Of a DNA stretch of 64,000 nt, positions 23,640 to 35,310 are shown piece by piece. The translations under genes were made by a program, and so were the position numbers. Numbering within the stretch: position 1 is the stretch's first letter; every line of letters begins with the position of its first letter. The stretch comes from Gymnopilus junonius. Taxonomy: Eukaryota > Basidiomycota > Agaricomycetes > Agaricales > Galerinaceae. The notes below the pieces were generated by a model. That model searched no databases. It had not been told where the DNA came from and saw nothing but the letters and a program-made list of their open reading frames with translations. The stretch covers positions 1-64,000 of the forward strand of contig JADNYJ010000161.1 in the NCBI GenBank assembly GCA_015501075.1. Reading direction: 5' to 3'.

Positions 23640-24461
23640 CTACAACCGGTGTATTGCCGTACGTAAAACTCGGAGGACTTGTACACCGATACTAGTATCA
23701 TCTGCCATCAATCGCCTGTAGCTCAAGCAAAGCGATTTGGCTGTCGATGCGAGCCCGTTCGAGTTTGAGTAAGAGTCTATTTGGGCCGGAATACCATCCG
23801 GTAGCGAATGTGCTTCAAGTAGAGCCTTCCGCTCCTTGTCAAAAACTTCTTTGAACGTGGCTGCTTCTGAATTCAGACGGTTGGAAATTTCTTGGGCTTG
23901 ATTCAAGAATTAGCATTGACTTACTCTCGGGTGAAGAAAAGCGAATGGCGTAGGTAGTAAATTGAGGATGCTGTGCCGTACTGTGGATATTATCCGCCTT
24001 CCAGACCCACGTGCGGTCGGACCCAACGCCCTGCTGCAATTTCGTCTTTCTAGAAACTACAAGAATATGGCTGTGAACTATTCTGCTGCGGGCTTTCTTG
24101 AAGGAATAGCTTCTTTTTTTTTGTACTTACTCCAATGGTTAGTGTATATTTGGAACGTCTTTTCGTTTCTTATTACAAGCCGCGTCTTCGCTTTGCTTGG
24201 GGATCGCAATATCCTCGCATCCCCTTTGATGTGATTCACCCAAGTTGAAGTCTGTTCATCAAATTCAAAGACTAGACCCCGACTGCGCATGCATAAAATT
24301 GAATGACCTATATGCCTGGCTAGGAAAAGGAATACGAACGATCGAAAGAGTTCATCCTCAGCTCCATCAATGTCCTCGATTGCGGCACCGGGAGGTTGCT
24401 CCGTGTCATCTTTTCCATCGATAGCTATAGTGGAGTCAATTTGTACGGATAAAGCAGTCAT
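23640..24461 (-). CDS. Ran-binding protein, RanBP1/Yrb1-like
   Basis: Four exons join in phase: 24461-24340, 24282-24131, 24056-23935 and about 23871-23640. The spliced product has an acidic N-terminus, EDELFRSRGLVFEFDEQTSTW, GDARIL, RLVIRNEKTFQIYTNH and the hallmark GSDRTWVWKAD...TTYAIRF, then FKEVFDKER. This is the strand-by-strand pattern of a Ran-binding domain, which in Yrb1/RanBP1 holds RanGTP and aids GTP hydrolysis and export-complex release. It is more diverged than a typical housekeeping RanBP1 (for example ILR for ILK, and no clear KANH block). It may therefore be a second Ran-binding paralogue. The C-terminal end after the domain is uncertain. Confidence 0.75.
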
Positions 24462-25083
24462 TCCACGGTTTGTTCACACTGAAAACCCAAAGAAGAAGCG
24501 CAGGAGAGGTAGTGATGTGATAGCCTTATCAGTTGATCAAGCAAGCGCCCACATTACTCTGTCACATTACTCTTTCATACCCAGGGTCATGACTCACGCA
24601 CCTTTTCCACCCATGACTTTCTCCATCGCGTGGCATCTCACGAGTCAGGAGTCAGGACCTCAGGATCGATGTCGGGATTCCAGATCAGGGTCCTGTTCAA
24701 GCCTGGAATCCGAACAAAGCGGTGTGCCGTGACCCTCTCCCATGAGCGCGTTACTTACTGAGCCTTTCTTTCCATCTTTTGCCAGGTTCTTTTCTGAACT
24801 TTACCGTGGCCATATTTCTCACTGACTCAAAAATTTTCACTGTGGAAATAAAGTTTGTGATGAGGCGGATTCTAGCCTAGCGCTTCGTCCGATTTTTTGT
24901 TATGAAACGGCACCTCCCGTGTTGACCCTGCCTCTGCTCAACTCCAATTTATACAGTGCGACTTTTCTGGATCATTCCACTTGTTCACCCTTTCCTTCGT
25001 CTCTCCTTCCATTTAACTCTATCCAATTTCACTGTCGTCGTCGTTGGATATCTTTCGTCGCCCGCCAAATACGTCTGCAGTAG
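24462..25083. other. Intergenic, divergent promoter region
   Basis: Lies between the 5' ends of the RanBP1-like gene (-) and the membrane-protein gene (+). Contains a TCAGGAGTCAGGACCTCAGG repeat-like tract near 24650 and no gene. Confidence 0.5.
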
Positions 25084-26378
25084 ATGCATCCAGAAGGATA
25101 CGATCACATCATATGGACGTTTGAGGCAAGGGAGAAATTGTCGCGTACGTTTGCAGATGTTCCTCGTGATGCCCACTCGTACTCACCTTTAATAGTTGCG
25201 GCTCTCGTCATTCTTGGGCTGAACTGGGTTGGCTCACTTCATTCGGAATATTACCATGTCTGGGGGTGAGCTCATGTTCAACGATTGATGAATCATTTGC
25301 AAACTAACCTAGTATCTTCGTCTTCGGGCTTTTAGAAAGAAGTTCACGGCTACCAAGTTCATGTTTCTGTGGTCTCGCTACGTTGCTTTGGCCACCTTAA
25401 TGTCAGTCTCTATTCAGTCGTTCCATCTATATTGTCCTTCTCATCCATCATCCAGTGCCCACTACTGTTTCATACACTTATTTCTTGCGCGTGGTCCAGT
25501 TGCGCCCTCTTTTTGCAGGGGATGGATCTTGTTCCTATCTCTAAGTTGTACATCCTTGCAAATGAGCCTAGTTGTCATCCTACTCCTACGAGGTAAAGTT
25601 GTTACTATCCTATCCAAACCACCTGCTGAACATTTACCGCAAGTCTGGGCTGTATACAGTAAAAATATGAAGCTTGTCATGGTGGTGGCGGCTCTTGTTG
25701 TTCTTCCATTCATTGTGTCATTTGAGTTGATTGGGCGAAATATCCTGCATGATGACAATTTAAATGACCAATGTGACCTGCGTCAGACACCCATCGAAGC
25801 TGCACCTCTGGCGTTCGTTTTTGTCTTTACCTTGGCTAGCTCATTTCTCTGACTATTCTTTAGAGCCGTTTCTTTCTTATCTCATCTCGCGCTCTGGTTT
25901 ACAATCTTCAGGAAGCGGAACTACGTTATGCCAAATGACAAGCGCTTGATGGACACCGTCGTGAATACTGGAAATGTGTCCTTCACTGTCCTCACCTGTA
26001 AGTATCACCTTATTAAAACATTAATCTGACTAGCTAATGATAGCTGCTTACCTGACATCATGGTTTACAGTGATCGTGGCAGTAATGATTCCTTATTGCT
26101 TTGCAACACATTCTGTCAATATCGTTTTGATCTTCGTGTATGCTTTTGGATCCTTGTAATTTGACGTTCATTCTGACTTTCCTGTTTAGTGTACCGATGG
26201 TGCCTATTTCTATGCTGGTACGTCTCATAAAAATTTCTCCAAATAAATGTTTATGGTTCGCCGTTCACAACAGTCATGCAAAATGGTGATCAACATGTTC
26301 CGCCTCAGGACGGACCGTCCTCCAGATTTCTGGATACAAGCGAAGTCGTACTTACTTCGGTCTTTGCACCCTCTTTGA
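25084..26378 (+). CDS. Multi-pass membrane protein of unknown function
   Basis: First exon 25084-25266: MHPEGYDHIIWTFEAREKLSR, then a helix (SPLIVAALVILGLNWVGSL). After an intron, KKFTATKFMFLWSRYVALATLM gives the next helix. Later exons supply helices around VVAALVVLPFIVSFELIG and SHLALWFTIFRKRN, then MDTVVNTGNVSFTVLT, VAVMIPYCFATHSVN, and the end SCKMVINMFRLRTDRPPDFW at 26378. It resembles the general layout of Agaricomycete seven-helix receptor-like families. It lacks the Tyr-Asp...Glu-Val...Trp pattern of DUF6533 proteins, and I do not assign a named family. It is clearly paralogous to the minus-strand gene at 3885-5192. Frame appears intact. Confidence 0.65.
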
Positions 26379-26923
26379 ATCTCACGAACTACCAACACGC
26401 CTATCGACTATTTCCTGATTCTCATTAGACCCCATCTCTTTATGGCTTCGGCTTGTTATATTTCCTTAAAATATTGCGGTCACTACACGTAGTTGGATAC
26501 ACAGTTGCTTCAAATGCATGGATCATATATATTTGCTATACCTTTCATAAACAATTCCTCTAAGCTGGTAGAAATTTAAATCCGCTCTATACTCTACAAT
26601 CATTTTGTAACTCGCAGTTGGCTGAGAGCATTGCCTGTATCTATTTCTGGATTTCATCCCACGTGGCTCACAGCACAGGCCATGTGGTCGAGCGGCGAGC
26701 GCTGACACTGACAGAAACCGTATAATCAACGATCAATGATAGTGATAGTGATACATAATAGTATCGTGACGGCCAACACTCATCCAGATACCCGAGCAGG
26801 CTGCACTTAGAAGGAAAAGCAACACTGTAAGAGGTTTGTAGTCTGATGGATGCTCACACGAAATACTGCCTATATAGCTTTAACATTTGTTACTATCCAT
26901 CTGTAATCCTGTCCGAACTCGCC
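26379..26923. other. Intergenic stretch
   Basis: AT-rich sequence with GATAGTGATAGTGATA near 26740. It holds the 3' end of the membrane gene and the 5' flank of the M3 peptidase pseudogene. No gene seen. Confidence 0.5.
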
Positions 26924-29731
26924 ATGACTCTGACACCTCCACAACCTCCCCCGGCGTGGGACACACGGCTGAGGACATACTGAAATTGACAAGGCTGTCG
27001 ATAGAGCAATACAAGATTGTTTTGGATAAGGTTGAAGCCCTTGAACCTCTGGACTGCAACTTCGAACCGGTAAGCCGCGCACTATGTAATCCGAATACTT
27101 TGATGACCTTTAAATTCGAGTTTTTTGTAAGGCCTGTGAAACCGTCTCAAACGCTAATTATGGAGCATCCTTCTACTACTCTAGATCGCCATTACCAATG
27201 CACACATCGGTTTTGGGGAGATAACTGGACAACTGAAGTTCTACAAGAATGTGTCCCTTCGAAGGAGATTTCGCGATACCGCTGATAAAGCGGAGTCTCC
27301 TTTAGACGACTTCGAAGTAGAGAGATCAATGCGCCTGGACGTATTCGCTGCAAAGGTCTCTGCAGAAGGCAATATCAAACGATCCAACCTTTGGACAAAA
27401 CTCTCTTCGGAGGAACGGCGACTTGTCGAAAAGATGGTAAGACAAATTTCATATTGAATATCAAATCATCGGTGCCTCTCTGATTATCTACAGCTCTTAG
27501 GTGGAAAAGAACGGACTTAGTCTTCCAACAGATACAAGAGCTGAATTGGCCGTGCTAAAGAAGGAACTGAAACAAGTTTGTTTCGGAGTTCAGGGTGCGC
27601 CCCCACTTCACCTCTATCCCGCTTGGACGGACTTATAAACTTGAAACCCGTTGACAAAAAATGCCAATGAAGAAAATGTGGGGAATTTTTCTGCACTAAG
27701 AGATGAGATGATCTTTACTACTTTACAGGGATCGATCTCTTTCACCGGGCCAGAGCTCCAAGGCATCCCTCAGGAGGAATTAAACAGGTTTACTAAATCC
27801 ACTGAGGGTGACAAGGATGTATATATCGTGAAGTTCAAAGGGAACGACCTGGCCTCGACTGTAAGGATACTTTCTCTCCACCTAGATCTTCAGTGATGAT
27901 CCCATTTCTCCAGTTTGGAGACGCGGAAAATCCTGAAAATACGTAAAAGGGCACACGAAGCTCAAGGGGCCCGCCTTGCTGTCAATGTTCCTTTGTTCTC
28001 TAGAGCAATGGAATTGCGGTGTAAAATCGCTACTCTGCTAGGGTATGATACTTGGGCAGACTATGTCACGGAAATAAAGATGGCCAAGTCAGGGAAGACG
28101 TAAATAAATTTGATATAATTCAGTAGCTATCAGCTCTTGATTGGTTGTTCTAGTTCTTAAACGCCTTGAAGGAAAAATTGAAACCCTGCTTGAACTTAAG
28201 AAAAAGGATCTTGCAGACAAGGGGATCCTTTCGATGGTAAATTTTATGAATGGGACCATGGCTATCATGTTCGCCTCCTCCACAAGCAGACACTTGCCTC
28301 GATGGCCTTGTTACCAAACAGCATTTTCCGGTCGCTGTGGTAGTTCCGGTTGTTCTGTCAATATACAAGGACCTCTTCAGCCTTAAATTTGAAGAACTGA
28401 ACGATGCATCTACTTGGCATCCTGGTTCGTGCTATTATTCTTACTGTCTCCCTTTGTATATCATTATGTTTTCTATCATCAACAGAGGTTCAACTATTCT
28501 TCATCTGAGAGAAAGATGCAAAGGACGAATCTGGCTTCCTTAGGTATTTTTACCTCGACTTGTCTCCTCGTCGTGAGTCTTTATCCATTGGAAGGTACGT
28601 TGTTGGTTGCACTTACCCTTCTATTAGCTGGAAAGTATTCCCACAACGCAGTATGGCTACTTCTCGAAGGCCACGAGCTTCCGGATAAAAAGCGTGCATA
28701 TCCTGTGCTTGAGATGGTCGCCAATCTCGCCAAGCCTACACCAGAAAAACCTGCTCTTATACGGTATCATGACGTTTGGACATTCGTCCATGAAATGGGT
28801 CTCGTCTTTCACAGCCTTCTGAATAAGACCCAATTTGCTCGATTCCATGGGTTCAAGTACGTCTTGAGCGCAACTCCATTTTTCGTACGGATTTGGTTCA
28901 TAACGCCTTTCTGCAACAGCGTTACCTATGATTTTGAAGAGGCCCCATTGCTGATGCTGGTAGACTGGTATATTACATCGTTCCGTTTTTTCATACCAAT
29001 TTTACAAGTCTGTTCTAAATAGGTGTTGGGAACCAAAAATCTTGGAGAAATTGTCCAGTCATTACGAGACGAAGGAGCCACTATCCCCAGAGCTCGTTGA
29101 AAAGCTCATAAAGACGTCAGTCCATTTTATCACAGCCATCTATGCATTCTTTTCATGTATTTCTCTCCGCCAGCCGCTATATGAACACCGGGCTATTCTA
29201 CCTGCATCAAGTATTCCAGGCAAAGATAAAAATGGTTACGTAGTTCACGACGATTACGGTGTTCCCTGCAAAAAGAAATCTGTCTCCAAGAAATCGATAA
29301 AGACATGCCTGGACATGCAGCGTTCGGACATTCCATGGGAGGGTACGACGTAGCCTATTATGGGTATGATGGTGTTCCCTCTGTTAGCTGTCGGTCTGTC
29401 AGCTGATCGGTTCACACTTTGCAGTTACACCTGCTCGCAAGTTTTTGCAGAGGACATGCACGGTAAGCTGACCATTATGTACCGCATCATTCCCGCTTAG
29501 GCTGTCATAGTCAACGCCTTCAAGCCTGACCCTCGATCCTGCTAGGGGCAAGCGATATCGTGATATCGTCCGTTATCCAGGTGGAAGTAGGGACGAAATG
29601 GAAATCTTGCAGGTGAACATATTTCTTTTCGATGGGCTTGAAAGTCGAAAATGATTGCCCCTGTAGGAATTCATTGGACGACTGCCTAACAATGAAGCGT
29701 TCATACGACAGATCCTTGGAACTGCTTGAGA
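26924..29731 (+). pseudogene. M3-family metallopeptidase (thimet oligopeptidase/saccharolysin-like), decayed
   Basis: The whole family can be followed: MTLTPPQPPPAW, TAEDILKLT, ITNAHIGFGEITGQLKFY, SVSL-like and RLDVFAAK segments, FTGPELQGIP, RKRAHEAQGARLAVNVP, TLLGYDTWADYV, FYEWDHGYHVRLLHKQTL, VVVPVVLSIYKDLFSL, EKDAKDESGF, GKYSHNAVW, the active-site exon, WCWEPKILEKLSSHY, GHSMGGYDVAYYGY, and GKRYRDIVRYPGGSRDEMEIL near the end. Lesions: frame shifts after PAW, near 28215-28230 and near 28305, and a TGA before EKDAKDESG at about 28508. The zinc motif reads HEMGL where HExGH is required, so the second His ligand is lost. This is a cytosolic peptide-degrading enzyme gene that is no longer functional. 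Confidence 0.85.
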
Positions 29732-31141
29732 TTTGTGCCAGGGACAATGTCATAAGTCTAAAGCACGTACGAATGGATGTCTAAACACGCGGAAAATAGC
29801 TCCTGGAAGAAAAGAACCCTGATTATATTATGGATTTTGAAAGGAAAATATTTTACTAGATCCGGACATTTGGGCAAGCCCTACCTGAAGCGTAAAGTTG
29901 AACAGACTTGTACTTGTTTTACCCGCACAATCACCCACAAGGACCCCAGAATGTCTCGGAGCCCCCGCTGATCGAAGCGGAAGCAGGACGGAGGAAACGC
30001 ATGCCGCAACACAGACACGATCGAGAGAAGGTTGAGTGGGTTTAAGAATCCAAAGGGGATGAGTCAGTTTGGTGCAAGATGATCAAACCATGACGACTAC
30101 CCTTGCAACAATGATATGGCTTGGTCTAAGGTCAATTCAAATTGCAACGGAATTGTAGCGGGTGACTGCGCGTATAGAGACCAAGATGACTTGCGGGGGG
30201 CTCAGTATCATGATGTCTTTTTTTCTTGTGTCTAAGTGATGGAGCAAGCGGGCCCGTTGATCATGAGTATGGACCAGCTTCTGAAATCGAAAATGATGCG
30301 CTGCGCTCCAAAAAAAGATCAGCGACGCGAGCCAGATCCGCGTATAAGATAAACAATTACCGCGCCGCTGTAATTGATTTGATAGATGGAGATAGAATTC
30401 TGAAAAGATAAGATGGGATCAGCTTTATTTTCAGTTCATTTCAATAGCAATTACCATCGAGAGGAAGGCACTAGTATGAATGTAAATGAAATTTCTCTCA
30501 CAATACGTACCATATGAACATACAAGGAAGGAGCTTCCGTCCAGCATTCCTACACCAATCTGATACAGATGAAACGCGAGATAACTGAGTAACTTTTGAA
30601 GAATGGCTACAGTAATCCTTTATCATTGCGCCCAGGGAACGGCGCCTGTATAGAGCCTCGAAGTGGTCGTTGACATTCTGGTATCTTCCTGATAAGCCGA
30701 GATAGAGAGACTGCACTTTATAACTTGTGCAATAACTCCTAGCGCGTGAAATCGTTCAAAGGCCGACAAGAGACGAGATGAGAAGGGCTCTGGCCGTGCA
30801 TAGCATTGCATGACAGAGAGAATAAATAAACACATGGATTGCACATGGAACCAGATCTTTTGGGTTCAGCAGGCGGAAATTTCCAGTCATTTCAATAACC
30901 TTGACTCGTTTTCTTGACACAGAAGTGGAGGAAAAGGGGAGAAGAATTGCCTGGGAGTGGCTTCGGAAACTCGACGGAGAGAACAAAAACGGGATCGAGA
31001 TTAGCTCTGGATCGGGGAATGGATCACGTGATGACAGCCAAAACAAGAATCACATGCAAAACCGCCCCTAAGGTAAGAAAGTAATAAAAAGACGCGCTTA
31101 TCTCAAACTATCTTTCATACCTTTCGACCACGACCTCCACA
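29732..31141. other. Intergenic stretch
   Basis: No gene recognised. Some small frames (for example minus 30716-30498) lack motifs. A TATA-like ATAAAAAG at about 31083 lies 55 bp before the perilipin-like start. Confidence 0.5.
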
Positions 31142-32322
31142 ATGTCGACGACAACAACAGAGACCAGCCGCACCGTCTCAGCCATCCCAAGCACCAGAGA
31201 TCACCGTTCTTACACGTGGTTGCATCCATACCCATGATTTCGTCATCGCTGGGTACCATCAACGACACGTTGACCAACAACAGCTATACCCGCTATCCCT
31301 ACGCGCAACGCTTAAGGAGCTCTCATCCTCGGCTTACAAGTTCACAGAGCCTCTCCAGGTCAAATTGGCCCCATCATTGTCCGCGCCGACAGCATGCCAA
31401 CAAGGCGATAGACGTTGTCGAGTCGCGCTACCCTTACCCTTTCAGAGCGCAGCCGGTAGAGGTGCAGGAGACCGTCAGCAAGGCGATAAATGAGAAGGTC
31501 ACTACGCCTGCTTACAACGTGGCTCATGAATATCGACCAGGTGCGTGTTGCCCCTTTTCTTTCTTTGAATCGATTAACTGACTGCTTTCTCGATAGCGTT
31601 TTGCACCCTTGGTCGATTACATTGAGAGCAAGGTTAAAGGCTCCGAGAGTGTACCCTCTGCAGTATCTCAGGAGCGTCATCTGCCGAACACGAAGCTCAA
31701 TTCCAGTATCAAACGTGCTTTTGACTCTCTCCAAAGTCCTTCGAACCAACATCGGTCGAGTACACTCAGGAGCAGCTGAAGCACCTACACGATCAAAGTT
31801 CCATTGTGTGCGTTTTTTTTTGATTCCTTGTTCCATCACGATATATTTCTGACTTGATGATCGACCTACAGCCAGACAGCATCCAAAACTGCCAGCTCGG
31901 TTTCTGCTTCATCCTACGAGCGAATCAACGCCCTCTCTGACAATATGCTCGCCCAACTCCGTAAACTGCAAGAAGCGTCGTCATCGTTTACCGCTTCTCT
32001 CTCTGGTCCGTCTATTCAATCACGCATGACCCCAATTCGACAGTCATATGAAGACTTTGCGGCCGCATTATCAATCCTCTGTCAACGAACTTACGACCAT
32101 TATGGCTGAGAAGGAACCCCTCTTCAGGAGAAGGCCGGCCGCATCATCAAGGAGGTTCACGAACGTGTCAACCCCTTGCTCGACACTGTCAAGAAAGGCG
32201 TCTCTGATGTCCTCGCCCGGTCCCATCCCGAACCGTCCCAAAATTCGAATGGGCACACAAACGGTGATGCTGCTCCCGTGAACGGTAACGCACAACCACA
32301 CGTCAAGGAGGAAGGGGATTAA
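31142..32322 (+). pseudogene. Perilipin/CAP20-like lipid-droplet protein with multiple frame shifts
   Basis: ATG at 31142 (MSTTTTETSRTVSAIPSTR). Family segments follow in order: VASIPMISSSLGTINDTLTN, LKELSSSAYKFTEPLQVKLA, PIIVRADSM, ANKAIDVVESRYPYPF, TTPAYNVAH, DQRFAPLVDYIESKVKG, EYTQEQLKHLHDQSS, ERINALSDNMLAQLRKLQEA, QEKAGRIIKEVHERVNPLLD, and a terminal AQPHVKEEGD at 32322. Fungal CAP20/MPL1 perilipins coat lipid droplets and govern fat mobilisation. Adjacent segments lie in different frames at about six places (near 31215, 31300, 31392, 31530, 31735 and 32095). At least one ordinary intron (about 31541-31596) is also present. The residues themselves are well conserved, and no nonsense substitution is needed to explain the breaks. 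Confidence 0.75.
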
Positions 32323-33724
32323 TTTGTGCTTCCACCTTTGTTCTTTTTGTATGGTCTTTTCTCTACTTCTTCCAGTGTTACATTAGAGCCGATTATTTTT
32401 TCTCTTCCAAGCCTGTAAACTGTAACAATATCCCGTAGACGTTTAATAGCTCCAGTCTTCGCCTTTTCTTCATGTTGGTCATTTTCATCGTCTAGAACCC
32501 TTCCCGAACACCTATGTTTTCGTAGCTTTAGTGACACCTCTCAACTCTTTCTGACTACGTACTCGCACGTTTGTTTATGATATGATGTTTTTACTCCCCC
32601 ACACATTGCAAAAAGCAGTACGCCTATGATGAATTGGTGCTTCAGGAACGCCGCTGTGATCGACAAGCTTAGTTTTTTTTGAATTTTGGGGAGCTATATT
32701 GTGCATACTACGCTTCTTCGCAAAGTTTGCATGTGGTATCTTCATTTCCCCTCGGTCATCCCTGTTGAAGATGAGTCTAAATGGTTGGATGATCATTAGA
32801 AATTTAGAATGGATGGGAAATGTTTGTAATTCCATGGCCTTCGTGCTCCCTTGTCAGTTCAATCGCTTTGGACGCGTATTTCTCATCCACATCGGCTTTC
32901 ATCCCCTTGATACGATCCATAAGACAATCCTCCTTATCTCCTCCCCCCCTCGACGTCATAATCCGATCCGGACTATCTCACATGGTACGCGCTTGTGCTT
33001 CAAGGAATCAAGTCTCAAGGTATATTTTTACCCAGAAACCTAGTTTTTCATAGTACAGCCATTCAATAGGTTCAAGAATAAAGCCCCTAAAAACAGTCTG
33101 CCATATCATCTTGGGGTCCAAACTTTGCTTATTGCTCCAGGCCCACGTCAGATGGTATCTTCTTTGATAAAAAAGATTGCCCAGCAGTCCTGGCGTGAAA
33201 AGGTTCAGATCAAACACGATTTGCAAATGAAAACCCTTGACCAGCTCTCTCCCATAGTCATAGTCGCGTACCGCTTAGTTGAACACCCACTCCCATATCG
33301 TGGTATTCCTATTGGCTTCGGAATCCCAGAAAAGAAAGGGTTTACATATCGTGAGTTCCGCCAGGTGCCACCTCTTGACGTTCTTCGGGAACTCCCTTCA
33401 CGGTGTCTTTTGAGTCGGTAACCTACTTGGGAGCCTTTCCAAGAACGTTCCATCGTGCCTAGAGTTCGCCGTGGTGAAATACACTGTCCCTTACGAAGAG
33501 CAAATAATGAATTAGGGGTCACCACTGGGCCCTCAACCAGGTGCTAACACCGAGTTCTCCAGCTGTCATTCGACTCGCAATCAACTGGCATTGTTTTATA
33601 GAGCCTATTATACACGTTTGCTGTTCAGAAAGTAAAGCACGAGGAAAAGTACGGTTTTACAAAAATACGTAGCGGGACTTCCGTTTCGTTTCGTGGGTAT
33701 ATGCGCTCAGGTATGACTGGATTT
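32323..33724. other. Intergenic stretch with unassigned frames
   Basis: Plus frame 33125-33421 (98 codons, with PLPYRGIPIGFGIPEKKGF) and minus frames around 33525-33008 overlap, and neither shows a known domain. No gene is claimed. Confidence 0.35.
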
Positions 33725-35310
33725 TTATACCACCTGCTCGTTTTTGATAGTCAGTGCTTCTATCTGAGGCGTGGGTTCCATTTGAAGACTGTTTTGTAGT
33801 TCGTTATCCAATTCGAAATCGACATCGAGGTCCGTCAGGCTGTCCGCACAACGCCGCTGTACAGTGTATGCTCGAATGTTAAGAAGCACCCGGCTGGTGA
33901 GAACAGAGTGAAGACAACGTTCTGTTCTGAAAAGGCATGAGGAAGGAAAAAAATGAGGCGCGGTCACGGACGATAAGAAGTGCAGCGTACGACGTTAAGA
34001 GGTTCTCATACTCCGGCTTTGGTTCGTTAAGCATTAATACCTGGGAAAGCCATTGAAAAGGACTGGACATACAGGAAGGGTCTTTACAACGATAATGTTA
34101 ATAGCCGATAGACCTTTCATGTCCATCAGCTTCTTGGGTTTTCTCTGAAGCTTATCATTATAAACTCACTGAATATATAAAAATAATAAATCATGCCTGT
34201 AGGTTGATAAGAAAGAGCAGCGCGATTGACATCGTGAAAGCTTACCATCCCGATATACCACGTCCAGAAGGGCGGTTCTCCCGCCTGTTTTGTCTATTTT
34301 AACAACTGAAATAAGATATTGGTTCTTGGATACAGGAAGCCCACTGCCGCATACAAGCCTTGTAACCCACAATCGTCATGATGAGTAAAGTAACTGGTAA
34401 CCAAACAAAACATTCAGCACTGACCTACTCATAATTATTATAGACTTACTGGCATCCCAAGCCATGAGGACGGCCCAACATAAAATGAGCATATCATTTG
34501 CTTGCACTACGAAGCATCCAGAGAAACCCGGGTATGGTTTTGGAGCTACTGTAGTTTATTTGGGTGAGAAACATACTAAGGTGTTCCCAAAAATTCAACC
34601 TTACATTTGAGTGAACGAAGGAAAAGCGTGATGAATGCGAAATCTGCACTCCAGAAGGCAGTGAAAAGGACGGGCAAAAAGATCATTAAACGCAGGTCGC
34701 AGTGGCATACAGCCCACGCCCTCAAAGTCAAGATCACTATCGAAAGTTAGATAAAGAAATATAATAGAAACCTGGACATACTTTCAGATAGAATGAATCC
34801 TATCACGATTATGTCTGCAGGTTATCACGTTATCCTTCATCAGGAAACTCGACTGATTGTAATCTTACGTACACCCGCTGGCGTAATATACGCGTCGACA
34901 AGCCGACACTGAAATATTCATTCTGAGCTGGTCTAACCAGAAAGACGTTCTCATTCAGAAAGATAACAGGATGAAAGAGAATCACGTACGGCAAAGGACA
35001 AGCCCAACAGTGTCAATGAATGGCAAATAACGCTGCAAAAAGTACAGCACTTTCATAAAGTTCCATTTTGAACTCCAAACTAGGTCAACCTCCATCCTCA
35101 GTGTGAGCATCCAGTCCCACAAGAAGAGAGTACTGGCCGCAACTGAATGACACATGTTGAGTGAGGTATCTTTGGTGACGTCCCATAGTCACCTACCATC
35201 GAAGTGCTACGCATAATCTCAGTCCGAAGGGTCTAGCTGGTGGCAGAAGATGCGCGTACCGTTACCAGCTGCAGGATTTTGATGGCCTGGATGGTTTCAG
35301 CATCAGACAT
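33725..35310 (-). CDS. DUF6533-type seven-helix membrane protein
   Basis: ATG at 35310: MSDAETIQAIKILQL, donor GTAACG. The next exon carries the family signature LFLWDWMLTLRMEVDLVWSS, then KWNFMKVLYFLQRYLPFIDT. A short exon has SACRRVYYASG, then ADIIVIGFILSE, LTLRAWAVCHCDLRLM and a following helix. Further exons include KTGGRTALLDVVYRDG near 34290, where the family has a conserved RDG before helix 6. The end is SVLTSRVLLNIRAYT and an acidic tail, with the stop at 33725. DUF6533 proteins are expanded in mushrooms and look like receptors, but their ligands are unknown. At least seven introns are present. I did not verify every join. Confidence 0.75.

Noticed and set aside
26660..26740. Sequence resembling a tRNA A box (GTGGTCGAGCGGC)
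   Set aside because: No B box at the right distance.
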